Shown here piece by piece: positions 1-7,248 of a stretch of 13,752 nt of DNA; position 1 is the first letter of the stretch; each line of letters begins with the position of its first letter. The DNA comes from an uncultured Planctomycetaceae bacterium (GTDB lineage Bacteria; Planctomycetota; Planctomycetia; Pirellulales; Pirellulaceae): positions 1-13,752 of the forward strand of contig CAIYOB010000587.1 of assembly GCA_903927685.1 (NCBI GenBank), read 5' to 3'. The position numbers and the translations under genes were made by a program. Under the pieces are notes generated by a model, which did not search any database, was not told where the DNA came from, and saw only the letters and a list, made by a program, of their open reading frames with translations.

Positions 1-288
1 CCAGTTTCCGCGTCAGGGGGCTCGCTGCACTCGGCCCCAGGCACCCCAACATCCCACCTTGACGGTGCGCCGACCGACCGGGATTTTCCGCAACCGCTTG
101 ACCTGCTCGCGGTCTGCGCGTAAACCTTACCGTTGACGGACGGCAGTACGGCGGAACCGGACATGAGGGTCCGCAGCATGGATTCAGGCCCATGCCTACT
201 CTCGCCAACTGCATTGGTATCGGCCCGGCTCCGGCGAGCCGAGCCACGCGAATTCACCCTCTCTTGCGAACGAGGATGCACGGGAATC

Positions 289-1857
289 ATGAACGCCATG
301 GCTGTGAAACGCGCGATTGTCAGTGTCAGCGACAAACTCGGGTTGGCCGACTTCGCCCGCGGGCTTGCGGACTGCGGGATCGAGATCTACAGCACGGGCG
401 GCACGCGGCGGCATCTGGAAAGTTCCGGCTTGAAGATCGAGGACATATCGGCGTACACCGGCTTTCCGGAGATGATGCACGGCAGGCTCAAGACGCTGCA
501 TCCCAAAGTTTTCGGCGGCATCCTTTGCCGCCGCGATCAGGCCGAGGACATGCAGGCGCTCGACGAGCATGGCATCCGGTCGTTCGAGTTGATCGTGGTG
601 AATCTGTACCCCTTCGAGGCCACCATTGCCCGTCCGGGCGTGACCATGGCAGAAGCCATCGAGCAGATCGATATTGGCGGGCCCAGCCTGGTCCGGGCGG
701 CCGCCAAGAACCACGCGTTCGTGGCGATTGTTACGAACCCGGAGCAATACTCGGCCGTCCTGGACGACATCAGCCGGCAGGGCGCTGTGTCCGACGAACT
801 CCGCCGTCGGCTCGCGGCCGAGGCGTTTGCCTGCACCGCCGCCTACGACCGGGCGATTGCGGACTACTTTGCCGGCAGCCTGACGCAGGGGGCTTTCCCG
901 GCGACCGTGAATCTCACGTTGCGCTGCCAAGAGGAATTGCGTTACGGCGAGAATCCGCATCAGGCGGCGGCCGTCTATCGCCAAGTCGGCGCCCAGGGCC
1001 CCAGCCTGGTCACCGCTCGCCAATTGAACGGCAAGGAGCTGTCCTACAACAACTTGCTGGACCTGGACAGCGCTCTGGCCATCGCCCGCTCGTTCTCCCA
1101 GCCGGCCGCGGTCGTGATCAAGCATAACAACCCCTGCGGGGCCGCCACGGCCGACACGCTGGCAGCGGCCGCGCAGAAGGCGCTGGACGGCGACCCGGTG
1201 AGCGCTTACGGCTCGGTGCTGGGCTTCAACCGCACCGTCGACGAGGCGACGGCCGAAGTCCTGTCCGCGCCGGGACTGTTCGTCGAAGCCATTGTCGCGC
1301 CGGACTACGAAGCGGCCGCGATCGGCGTCCTGACCACCAAACCCAAATGGAAGAAGAACGTGCGCCTAATGCAGGTCGGCCGCCTGGACGACCCGCCGTC
1401 CCGCCGCCACTGTCGCTTTATCGAGGGCGGCATGCTGGTGCAGGCCGCTGACGTCGATCCCGATGTCGAGGCGGAGTGGAAGGTCGTCACCCAAGCCGCG
1501 CCGCCGGACAGCCTGTTGGCCGATCTCCGCTTCGGCTGGGCGATCGTCCGCCACGTCAAGTCGAACGCCATCGCGCTGTGCCGCGACCAGGCACTGTGCG
1601 GTTGCGGGGCCGGGCAGATGAGCCGCGTCGATTCGGTCGAGATCGCCATCCGCAAAGCCGGCGAACGAGCCCGGGGTTCGATCCTGGCCTCGGATGCCTT
1701 TTTCCCCTTCCCCGACTCGATTCACCAGGCGGCCGACGCGGGTGTGGCGGCGGTGATTCAACCCGGAGGCTCCATCCGGGACGAGGAAGTGATCGCCGCC
1801 TGTAACGACCGCGGCCTGCCGATGATCTTCACCAACCGACGGCACTTCAAGCACTGA
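289..1857 (+). CDS. purH: Bifunctional AICAR formyltransferase / IMP cyclohydrolase
   Basis: PurH catalyses the last two steps of de novo purine synthesis in the cytosol: formylation of AICAR with 10-formyl-THF, then cyclisation of FAICAR to IMP. The 522 residues match the usual family length. The N-terminal MGS-like cyclohydrolase domain (about residues 5-190) shows STGGT, KTLHPKVFGG and IGGPSLVRAAAKN. The transformylase domain follows with LRYGENPHQ, KELSYNNLLDLDSA, the catalytic IKHNNPCG Lys-His pair, GAGQMSRVDS, ASDAFFPFPDS and IQPGGSIRDEE, ending RHF-KH. The stretch SAYGSVLGFNR replaces the more usual SAFGG-type sequence, a variation I take as lineage-specific. The frame is open back to 133, but PurH homology begins right after ATG 289 (MNAMAVKRAIVSVSD) and GGGA lies 4 bases upstream; ATG 298 is the alternative. 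It heads a probable operon with the kinase and mnmE. Confidence 0.96.
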   Translation: MNAMAVKRAIVSVSDKLGLADFARGLADCGIEIYSTGGTRRHLESSGLKIEDISAYTGFPEMMHGRLKTLHPKVFGGILCRRDQAEDMQALDEHGIRSFELIVVNLYPFEATIARPGVTMAEAIEQIDIGGPSLVRAAAKNHAFVAIVTNPEQYSAVLDDISRQGAVSDELRRRLAAEAFACTAAYDRAIADYFAGSLTQGAFPATVNLTLRCQEELRYGENPHQAAAVYRQVGAQGPSLVTARQLNGKELSYNNLLDLDSALAIARSFSQPAAVVIKHNNPCGAATADTLAAAAQKALDGDPVSAYGSVLGFNRTVDEATAEVLSAPGLFVEAIVAPDYEAAAIGVLTTKPKWKKNVRLMQVGRLDDPPSRRHCRFIEGGMLVQAADVDPDVEAEWKVVTQAAPPDSLLADLRFGWAIVRHVKSNAIALCRDQALCGCGAGQMSRVDSVEIAIRKAGERARGSILASDAFFPFPDSIHQAADAGVAAVIQPGGSIRDEEVIAACNDRGLPMIFTNRRHFKH

Positions 1858-1890
1858 TTCCCTCTCCCCCGCGCGCTGACGAGGCCTACG

Positions 1891-3036
1891 GTGTCGACGA
1901 CCTACCACGACCTGAATGCCACGATGACTCAGGGCCGCGATTTCGATCCGGCGCAAGCCGACACCGAATTGGTGGCCCGCTACCAGCGACTGGTCAAGGC
2001 CAAGTACTTTCCCTGGACTGTCCATTCCCATTTCCATCGGCGGTTGGGCTCGGGGGGGCAGGGCATCGTGTTTTTGACCGAGCATCGGGGCGCGGACGGG
2101 TTCGCCGTCCCCATCGCGGTCAAGGTCTTTGCGCCGGAGCGTTACGACGCGGCGCGGACCTACGACGAGGCCATGGCGCGGATCGCCCACGTCGCGGCGC
2201 TGGTCGCCCGCATCCAGCAGGACAACCTGCTGACCGTGCTCAATTTCATCGACTACGACCGCATCCGCCTGATGCTGATGGAATGGGTCGACGGGTTCGA
2301 TCTCCGCCGCCTGCTGTGCCGCGAGACCTTGGAGCGTGTCGAGCACCGGGTGAGCATTCGGCGCTGGGAGTACATCAACAACGTGATCGCCACGGCGGGC
2401 CCGGAGCAGACGCGGTTCAAGCCGGGGGTGGCGGTGTCGATCGTGCGGGAATGCTTGATGGCCCTGGCTGCCCTGCACCGCGAGAACATCATCCACGGCG
2501 ACATCAAGCCCTCGAACATCATGCTCAAGCGGACGGGCAACGCCAAGATCATCGATATCGGCTCGGCGTTTCGGAAGGATAATCCGCCCCTGGTCCGCAC
2601 GTGCACGCCGTCCTACGCCGCTCCCGAGGTGCTGGACGGCGGCGAGATCACACCCCGCAGCGACTTGGCTTCGCTGGGCTATGTGCTGATCGAACTGCTG
2701 TCCGGCTGTCAGCCGTTTGCCGGCGTCAAGACCTGTCCGGAACTGCTCGAAGCCAAACGCAAGCTGCCGCAGCGGCTGCCGGAGATCCTGCCCCGCGAAG
2801 TGGCCTGCAACGAGTTGTTGATGAGCTTCTGCCGGGGCCTGATCGCTCCCGACCCGCAACTGCGGTTCCCGGACGCCGAAGCTGCGACGCTGCTCAAGCA
2901 GGGGGCGGCCGCGTTCCTGGCGCAGCTGGTCAAGGGCGACATGGCCAGCGAGTACGAGAACGAAATCCGGCTGCTGATCGGGGAACTGAAAGAGTGGAGC
3001 GAGGCTCCCGAGGACGGCGAGCTGCCGACGATCTAG
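1891..3036 (+). CDS. Eukaryotic-like Ser/Thr protein kinase, non-RD type
   Basis: This is a 381-aa soluble Hanks-type kinase domain with no membrane segment or extracellular sensor. The glycine loop GSGGQG is at residues 53-58 and the ATP lysine is in AVKVF (K78). The catalytic loop reads HGDIKPSN (202-209), with Gly in place of the usual Arg before the catalytic Asp204. The DFG position reads DIG (222-224), followed by APE (244-246) and SDLASLGYVL (257-266). An insert of about 35 residues lies in the middle (about 146-180). The GTG start is preceded by GAGG at 6 bases spacing; ATG 1924 has no such site. After the domain there is an acidic tail of about 30 residues. It sits 33 bases after purH and 17 before mnmE, so it is probably co-transcribed with both. 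Key catalytic residues are present, so an active kinase is likely; its substrates are unknown. Confidence 0.9.
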   Translation: MSTTYHDLNATMTQGRDFDPAQADTELVARYQRLVKAKYFPWTVHSHFHRRLGSGGQGIVFLTEHRGADGFAVPIAVKVFAPERYDAARTYDEAMARIAHVAALVARIQQDNLLTVLNFIDYDRIRLMLMEWVDGFDLRRLLCRETLERVEHRVSIRRWEYINNVIATAGPEQTRFKPGVAVSIVRECLMALAALHRENIIHGDIKPSNIMLKRTGNAKIIDIGSAFRKDNPPLVRTCTPSYAAPEVLDGGEITPRSDLASLGYVLIELLSGCQPFAGVKTCPELLEAKRKLPQRLPEILPREVACNELLMSFCRGLIAPDPQLRFPDAEAATLLKQGAAAFLAQLVKGDMASEYENEIRLLIGELKEWSEAPEDGELPTI

Positions 3037-3053
3037 CCAACCGTGGTCACGGT

Positions 3054-4409
3054 GTGAATATCGACGACACGATCACCGCTGTAGCTTCCGCGCCGGGCGG
3101 CGCTGGTCGGGGAATTGTCCGGATCAGCGGTCCGGCCGTCCTCGCGTGCCTGCAGGCCTGTTTCCGCAGTCGCGGCGAGCCCCCGGCCCGGGTCCGGTTC
3201 CCGTCCGTCCTGAACGGCCTGCTGACGCTGGACGAGCCTCTGGGCGAGGTTCCCTGCGATCTGTATCTGTGGCCGGGGACGCGCAGCTACACGCGGCAGC
3301 CTCTGGCCGAACTGCACATCCTCGGCTCGCCGCCCGTGTTGCAGGCAGCGGTCCGCGGCGTGTGTGCCGCGGGCGCACGGCTGGCCGGACCCGGCGAGTT
3401 CACGCTGCGGGCCTTCCTGGCGGGCCGGCTGGACTTGACGCAGGCCGAAGCCGTGCTGGCGGTCATTGACGCCGGCAGCCGGAGGGAACTCGACGTCGCC
3501 CTGCGGCAATTGGCCGGCGGTCTGGCCGGGCCGCTCCAGCAGCTGCGGGACCGGCTGCTGGACTTGCTGGCCCACGTCGAGGCGGGCTTGGATTTTGCCG
3601 ACGAAGACCTCGAGTTCATCGCCCCAGCCGAACTGCGCCGCCAACTGGATGACGCCGCGGACGCGCTGACGCGACTGGTCGACCAGCTGGCGTCCCGCGG
3701 GCATGCCGACGAACAGTTCCGCGTGGTCTTGACGGGCTGGCCCAACGTGGGCAAGAGCAGCCTGCTGAACGCGCTCGTCGGCCAGCAGGCCGCCCTGGTC
3801 TCGCCGCATGCCGGCACCACGCGCGATTACTTGACCCGGACGGTGAACCTGGGCGGACTCGACTGCCGCCTGATCGATACGGCCGGCTGGGCCCCCGCAA
3901 CCGGCGATGCCGTCTCACAATCCGCCCGGACGCTGGCGGCGCAGCAAACGGAACAAGCTCACGTCCAGCTGTTCTGCCTGGATGCCACCCGGCGCCTCAA
4001 CGCCTGGGAACGCGAAGCGTTGGCGGAACCGCCGCCCGTCAGCCGCATCCTGGTGTTGACCAAGACGGATGGCCTGCGTGCGACGGACCTGCCTGCGGAC
4101 GCGATCCCGACCAGCAGCCACACTGGGGCGGGCCTGGCCGAGCTGCGCCTGGCGATCTGCCAACGCCTCGGCGTGGGCCTGCCCAGTGGCGACGTCGTCG
4201 CCGGCACGGCCGTCCGCTGCCGCGAAAGCCTGCGGCGGGCGGCCGCCGCGGTGGAACTGGCCCGGCAAGCCGCCGCGGAGGCGGCTGGCGAGGAACTTGT
4301 CGCCGCCGAACTCCGCCTGGCCCTGGATGAACTCGCCCAAGTCGTCGGCGCGGTCTACACGGAAGACGTCCTGGACCGCATCTTCAGCCGGTTCTGCATC
4401 GGCAAGTGA
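3054..4409 (+). CDS. mnmE: tRNA uridine-5-carboxymethylaminomethyl modification GTPase MnmE (TrmE)
   Basis: MnmE works with MnmG to modify the wobble uridine (U34, cmnm5U) of several tRNAs. The product is 451 aa, close to the E. coli length. It starts with MNIDDTITAVASAPGGAG and GIVRISG, followed by GPGEFTLRAFLAGRLDLTQAE and the helical domain. The inserted G domain has P-loop GWPNVGKSS (228-236), GTTRD (254-258) and DTAG (275-278). The G4 motif is TKTD (336-339) instead of NKxD. The C-terminus keeps the FCIGK motif with its conserved Cys. The GTG at 3054 is chosen because family homology begins there; no clear Shine-Dalgarno is visible, so translation may depend on coupling to the kinase 17 bases upstream. 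The folate-site region is degenerate (SYTRQP and ELHILGS where SYTGED and EIHxHGG are usual). mnmG is not in this window. Confidence 0.95.
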   Translation: MNIDDTITAVASAPGGAGRGIVRISGPAVLACLQACFRSRGEPPARVRFPSVLNGLLTLDEPLGEVPCDLYLWPGTRSYTRQPLAELHILGSPPVLQAAVRGVCAAGARLAGPGEFTLRAFLAGRLDLTQAEAVLAVIDAGSRRELDVALRQLAGGLAGPLQQLRDRLLDLLAHVEAGLDFADEDLEFIAPAELRRQLDDAADALTRLVDQLASRGHADEQFRVVLTGWPNVGKSSLLNALVGQQAALVSPHAGTTRDYLTRTVNLGGLDCRLIDTAGWAPATGDAVSQSARTLAAQQTEQAHVQLFCLDATRRLNAWEREALAEPPPVSRILVLTKTDGLRATDLPADAIPTSSHTGAGLAELRLAICQRLGVGLPSGDVVAGTAVRCRESLRRAAAAVELARQAAAEAAGEELVAAELRLALDELAQVVGAVYTEDVLDRIFSRFCIGK

Positions 4410-4529
4410 ACGCCCCCCGCGGTTTGCAGGCGCGTCGGTGACGGTGAGCCGGGATCTCCCGAACCGGCCCAGAGCGGACCTGCTCCGAGACCGAACTCGC
4501 AGCGCAGCGACACGGCTCATGCGCGTCCT

Positions 4530-4766
4530 GAATGGAACCGGCGTCGCGCCGGCGTCCAAGGCATTCCCCGCCAAGTCATCGATCGTCACGCCTGACGCCA
4601 GATCCAGCGTCAAGGCCCCGTTGGCCCATAGCGGAACGTCGACCGTCAGATCGAAGACCGAGGCTCGGGACGTAGCCCGCCTCACCCGGCTTCACGCCCT
4701 GGCCGTCCGGGATCGCGATCTGCACGGTTTCGGAAAGCTACGTGGGTTCAGGGTGGCACTCACGAC
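4530..4766 (-). pseudogene. Possible frameshifted remnant of a surface protein Ig-like domain
   Basis: The stretch between convergent mnmE and the Thg1-like gene (4410-4851) has no intact gene. On the minus strand three short pieces in different frames read like protein: VVSATLNPRSF, then ETVQIAIPDGQGV, then an open stretch with FDLTVDVPLWANGALTLDL followed by DDLAGNALDAGATPVPF. The DLAGNALD pattern is typical of the end of SbsA/Big_5-type Ig-like repeats in large planctomycete surface proteins. The frame changes suggest a decayed fragment. This rests on pattern recognition only. The rest of the interval shows nothing recognisable. Confidence 0.25.
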
Positions 4767-4851
4767 CTTGGTGCCAAAGACGCAGATCGGCCTCTGGCTG
4801 ATGGCACGGGGGACGGCCTCGGCAATCGATCTTCTGGCCGAAAATGCCGCT

Positions 4852-5634
4852 TCAATTCGAGTTGCTGCCGACATCTCCGCAGCAAATCAGACCGGCAATG
4901 AATCGTCCGTAGTCGTCCCTCATGGGCAGTTCGAAATCCTGTTTCAGGCGACGCCTTTGACCAACCACGGCCTGGCCAGTGAGCGGATTGGTGCCGATCT
5001 TGTCGAACTGCTCCCAGTACAGCCCCACGCCCCGCTTCTGCCAGTTCGGCAAGTCATTGAAATTGACGCCGTTGCCGAAAAGCAACTCGTTCTTGGCGGA
5101 GGACGACATGCCCACCAGTTGTTCCGTCGCCGCCTTCTCCGCAAGGCCCTGCTGGCGAAGCAACCAGTAGCAATGGCCGTTCAGGGCGTTGCGGGTGGCA
5201 TCGGAGCTACGCCAGCGGAAATAGTCGCAAACCAAATCCACGTTGGGAAGCTGCGAGATCCGGCAGTCGAAACACGCCACGTCCCCCACCAGCAACGAGA
5301 ACTTGCCACTGGCCTCCCCTGCCAGCACCGAGTTTAGCTTGCGCAGCTTGCGTTGGAACTGCTGCTCGTCCCGGTGAAACAGCAGGGAGATTTCGTCGCT
5401 CTGGGTGCAGCCGTAGAGCGTCCTGAATCCGCAGTCCATCAGGTGCTCGGTCGTGGCGACCATCAGGTCACGGAATCGTTCGTCGAAAGCAGCCTCAAAG
5501 TGCTGTTTTTCCTTCGTCAGCCGGGTGAAACTGCGGCCATCCAGCCGGGCCACCATGTACATGTCCGGCGGCACGCAAAGGTCCAGGGCCGTTTCAAAGG
5601 CCCGCATCCTGGCATCCAGGTCATCAAACTTCAT
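4852..5634 (-). CDS. Thg1-like protein (3'-5' RNA polymerase / tRNAHis guanylyltransferase family)
   Basis: Thg1 and Thg1-like proteins add nucleotides to RNA 5' ends in the 3'-to-5' direction. The 260-aa product has the metal-binding LDGRSF (Asp32) and QSDEIS (Asp80, Glu81) signatures. The C-terminal half also fits the family: YFRWRSSDATRN (138-149), YWLL, KNELLF (181-186) and GVNFNDLP (189-196). The start at 5634 is fixed by a strong GAGGAG 7 bases upstream, inside the end of the preceding kinase gene, which it overlaps by 11 bases. Bacterial members usually act in tRNA 5'-end repair rather than in adding G-1 to tRNAHis, so the repair role is inferred from the family and from the neighbouring kinase. 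It is the last gene of a minus-strand operon, convergent with mnmE. Confidence 0.88.
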   Translation of the reverse strand: MKFDDLDARMRAFETALDLCVPPDMYMVARLDGRSFTRLTKEKQHFEAAFDERFRDLMVATTEHLMDCGFRTLYGCTQSDEISLLFHRDEQQFQRKLRKLNSVLAGEASGKFSLLVGDVACFDCRISQLPNVDLVCDYFRWRSSDATRNALNGHCYWLLRQQGLAEKAATEQLVGMSSSAKNELLFGNGVNFNDLPNWQKRGVGLYWEQFDKIGTNPLTGQAVVGQRRRLKQDFELPMRDDYGRFIAGLICCGDVGSNSN

Positions 5635-6070
5635 CACGCCACTCCTCGACCACGAATTTGCCTGTGGTCGTCCGCACGTAGTACAACTGGTCGAAACCCT
5701 CGTCCGGTGACGGCAGTTGCAGCCGTTTGTAGGTTCCCAGGATCGCCATGTCCGGTACTTGCTCCGCTTCTGGCCGTGCTGCGTTGCGAGCCAGACAGTC
5801 GTCCCGCTTCGACTGGAAGTAGTAGCCCACGACGCGGAATCCAGCCGCCTTGGCAAAGTGGATGGACGTCGCCCTGTCCGCCGCAGAGGCATTCACCTTG
5901 TCGATGACGAACGGCTGCTTCCCGGCGAGGCAGGCATCCAGCAACAGCCGTTCCCGATGCTTGGTCCTCAGCATGTCCATGTTGATGCGGACGTGGGTGC
6001 GAAAGAATCGCCGCAGGTAGAACGTCGATTTCCCGGCCGCTTGCAGGCCGATGAAGATCACGGCTTCCAT
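5624..6070 (-). CDS. P-loop kinase of the AAA_33 / polynucleotide 5'-kinase type
   Basis: This small single-domain protein (148 aa) has Walker A GLQAAGKST at residues 8-16, RINMDMLR just after it, and a Walker-B-like strand FVIDKVNAS (54-62). The segment DDCLARNAARP (90-100) looks like the Arg-rich lid of the zeta-toxin/Pnkp 5'-kinase group. The family moves the ATP gamma-phosphate to a nucleic-acid 5'-OH or a small molecule; which one applies cannot be read from the sequence. The last codons overlap the Thg1-like start and carry its ribosome-binding site, so the two are translationally coupled. PhzF ends 31 bases upstream. I infer a 5'-end healing role: phosphorylation or clean-up of a broken RNA before Thg1-like extension. 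The start is ATG 6070, with GGGG about 7 bases upstream. Confidence 0.85.
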   Translation of the reverse strand: MEAVIFIGLQAAGKSTFYLRRFFRTHVRINMDMLRTKHRERLLLDACLAGKQPFVIDKVNASAADRATSIHFAKAAGFRVVGYYFQSKRDDCLARNAARPEAEQVPDMAILGTYKRLQLPSPDEGFDQLYYVRTTTGKFVVEEWRDEV

Positions 6071-6101
6071 GACTCGGCCCCGACCGCCCCGAACAGACCC
6101 G

Positions 6102-6905
6102 CTACGCTACCAGAAGTTCGCCCCGGGCCACGATCACCGCTTGCCCGCCCAACAAGACCCGCTCTTGCTGGACTTCGACGTGGACCACGCCGCCTCGGGC
6201 CGACGCTTGGAACGCCACGAACTTGTCCTTGCCCAGGCGTTTCCTCCAGAAGTCGGCGAGGCAGCAATGGGCCGATCCCGTCACCGGATCTTCGTCAACG
6301 CCAGCGGCAGGGGCAAAGAACCGAGACACGAAATCAAAGCGTGCATCTGCTGAGGGGGCGGTCACGATGATGCCCCGGCAGGCCACCTTGGATAATTGCT
6401 TGAAGTCCGGGGCCAAGGCTTGGACCACGGCCTCGGACTCGACTTCCACCAAGTAATCGAACTGGCTCTTCCCGACGTACCTGGGCGTCACGGCCAGGGC
6501 CTCCACCAACCCCGGAGGCGGTTCCGCTTCCGTCTCTGGTTTGATCGGGAAATCGAGTTGGATGCGGTCCTGCTGGACGAGTGCCTTGAGGATGCCGCTC
6601 CGAGTCGTAAAGAGGATCTCAGGCTGATCCGCCTGCAAAGCCAAGTGCGAGACCACAAGGGCCGAGGCCAAGGTGGCGTGACCACAAAGATCTACTTCCA
6701 CCTTGGGCGTGAACCACCGGAGGTCGAAGCCCTGGGCGTTTCGCACCAGGAAGGCCGTCTCTGACAGGTTCATCTCCATCGCCACGCTCTGGAGCCACGC
6801 GTTGTCCCGCCAGTCCGGCAACGGAACCACGGCAGCCGGGTTGCCAGCGAACGGGCGGTCGGTAAACGCATCGACCACGAAGTAGCGAAGCGGGGCGGTC
6901 GTCAT
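6102..6905 (-). CDS. PhzF-family isomerase/epimerase
   Basis: This 267-aa protein covers the full double hot-dog PhzF fold. Visible marks are the opening RYFVVDAFTDRPFAGNPAAV, the catalytic Glu in MNLSETAFLV, RWFTPKVEVDLCGHATLA, and DEDPVTGSAH in the second half. Family members isomerise small metabolites (for example trans-2,3-dihydro-3-hydroxyanthranilate in PhzF), but most bacterial copies of the YddE type have no known substrate. None of the phenazine genes is nearby, so no phenazine role is claimed. ATG 6905 is chosen because homology starts at once and AGGAAAG stands 9 bases upstream. Its ATG overlaps the TGA of the upstream small gene (ATGA). The kinase follows after 31 bases, so it is part of a four-gene unit. 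Confidence 0.93.
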   Translation of the reverse strand: MTTAPLRYFVVDAFTDRPFAGNPAAVVPLPDWRDNAWLQSVAMEMNLSETAFLVRNAQGFDLRWFTPKVEVDLCGHATLASALVVSHLALQADQPEILFTTRSGILKALVQQDRIQLDFPIKPETEAEPPPGLVEALAVTPRYVGKSQFDYLVEVESEAVVQALAPDFKQLSKVACRGIIVTAPSADARFDFVSRFFAPAAGVDEDPVTGSAHCCLADFWRKRLGKDKFVAFQASARGGVVHVEVQQERVLLGGQAVIVARGELLVA

Positions 6906-7111
6906 GTTTGGATCTTTCCTTTCTTTCGGAGTGCAGCTCGTCGGTGACGGCCGCCTTCCAGGGGCATCTGTGCAGCCTCCAACGCCCTGGGACAATGCTC
7001 CCCGTTCGATCTCCGGTAATGCCTGTACAACTCCTTCGGGTTCGCCACCCGTAGCTCCACATGGCCGCAGTCGCCGCTGACCCTTTTCGAGCATTTCGGG
7101 CAGATCCGCAT
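6902..7111 (-). CDS. Small Cys-rich (possible zinc-ribbon) protein
   Basis: A 69-aa product beginning MRICPKCSKRVSGDCGH. Cys4, Cys7, Cys15, His17 and Cys40 could bind a zinc ion, and the C-terminal third is basic (RHRRAALRKKGK). I do not recognise a named family. It is supported as a real gene by AAGGAA 7 bases before the ATG and by the ATGA overlap with phzF. A role in nucleic-acid binding or as a partner of the downstream enzymes is only a guess. It appears to be the first gene of the operon that ends with the Thg1-like gene, since a terminator hairpin lies just upstream. Confidence 0.6.
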   Translation of the reverse strand: MRICPKCSKRVSGDCGHVELRVANPKELYRHYRRSNGEHCPRALEAAQMPLEGGRHRRAALRKKGKIQT

Positions 7112-7186
7112 GGGACGTTCCTTCGCAAGTGGACGGTTCAGAGGGGGCGGGAGCCGCCATCATCCTACGTCGCCGGTCCATAACGC

Positions 7187-7229
7187 AAAACACCCCAGTC
7201 GCCCCGTGCAGGGCGAAGGGGTGTTGTCC
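7187..7229 (-). terminator. Rho-independent-like terminator hairpin
   Basis: A strong inverted repeat: AACACCCC (7189-7196) pairs with GGGGTGTT (7218-7225), and TCGCCC (7199-7204) pairs with GGGCGA (7211-7216), with a 6-base loop and a small bulge. On the minus strand the stem runs into TTTT followed by GCGTT. It lies about 20 bases past the stop of the unknown protein ending at 7249 and separates that gene from the small Cys-rich gene starting at 7111. Confidence 0.65.
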
Positions 7230-7248
7230 CGCCGGCCCCCCACCTGTC

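Noticed and set aside
98..126. Possible sigma-70 promoter TTGACC - 17 bases - TAAACC before purH
   Set aside because: The -35 is good, but the -10 matches only 3 of 6 positions and it lies over 160 bases from the start codon; not enough to call. Nothing else was seen in 1-288.
1366..2859. A 497-codon minus-strand open frame opposite purH and the kinase
   Set aside because: It spans two well-supported genes on the other strand, has low-complexity Gln/Arg/His-rich sequence and no recognisable domain.
4538..4552. CCGGCG-TCG-CGCCGG hairpin as a shared terminator of the convergent mnmE and Thg1-like genes
   Set aside because: No T-run on either strand and over 120 bases from mnmE; it may simply be GC-rich coding debris.
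7162..7188. Possible promoter (TAGGAT with a weak TTTGCG upstream, minus strand) before the small Cys-rich gene
   Set aside because: The -35 box is poor; the place after a terminator is attractive but the match is weak.
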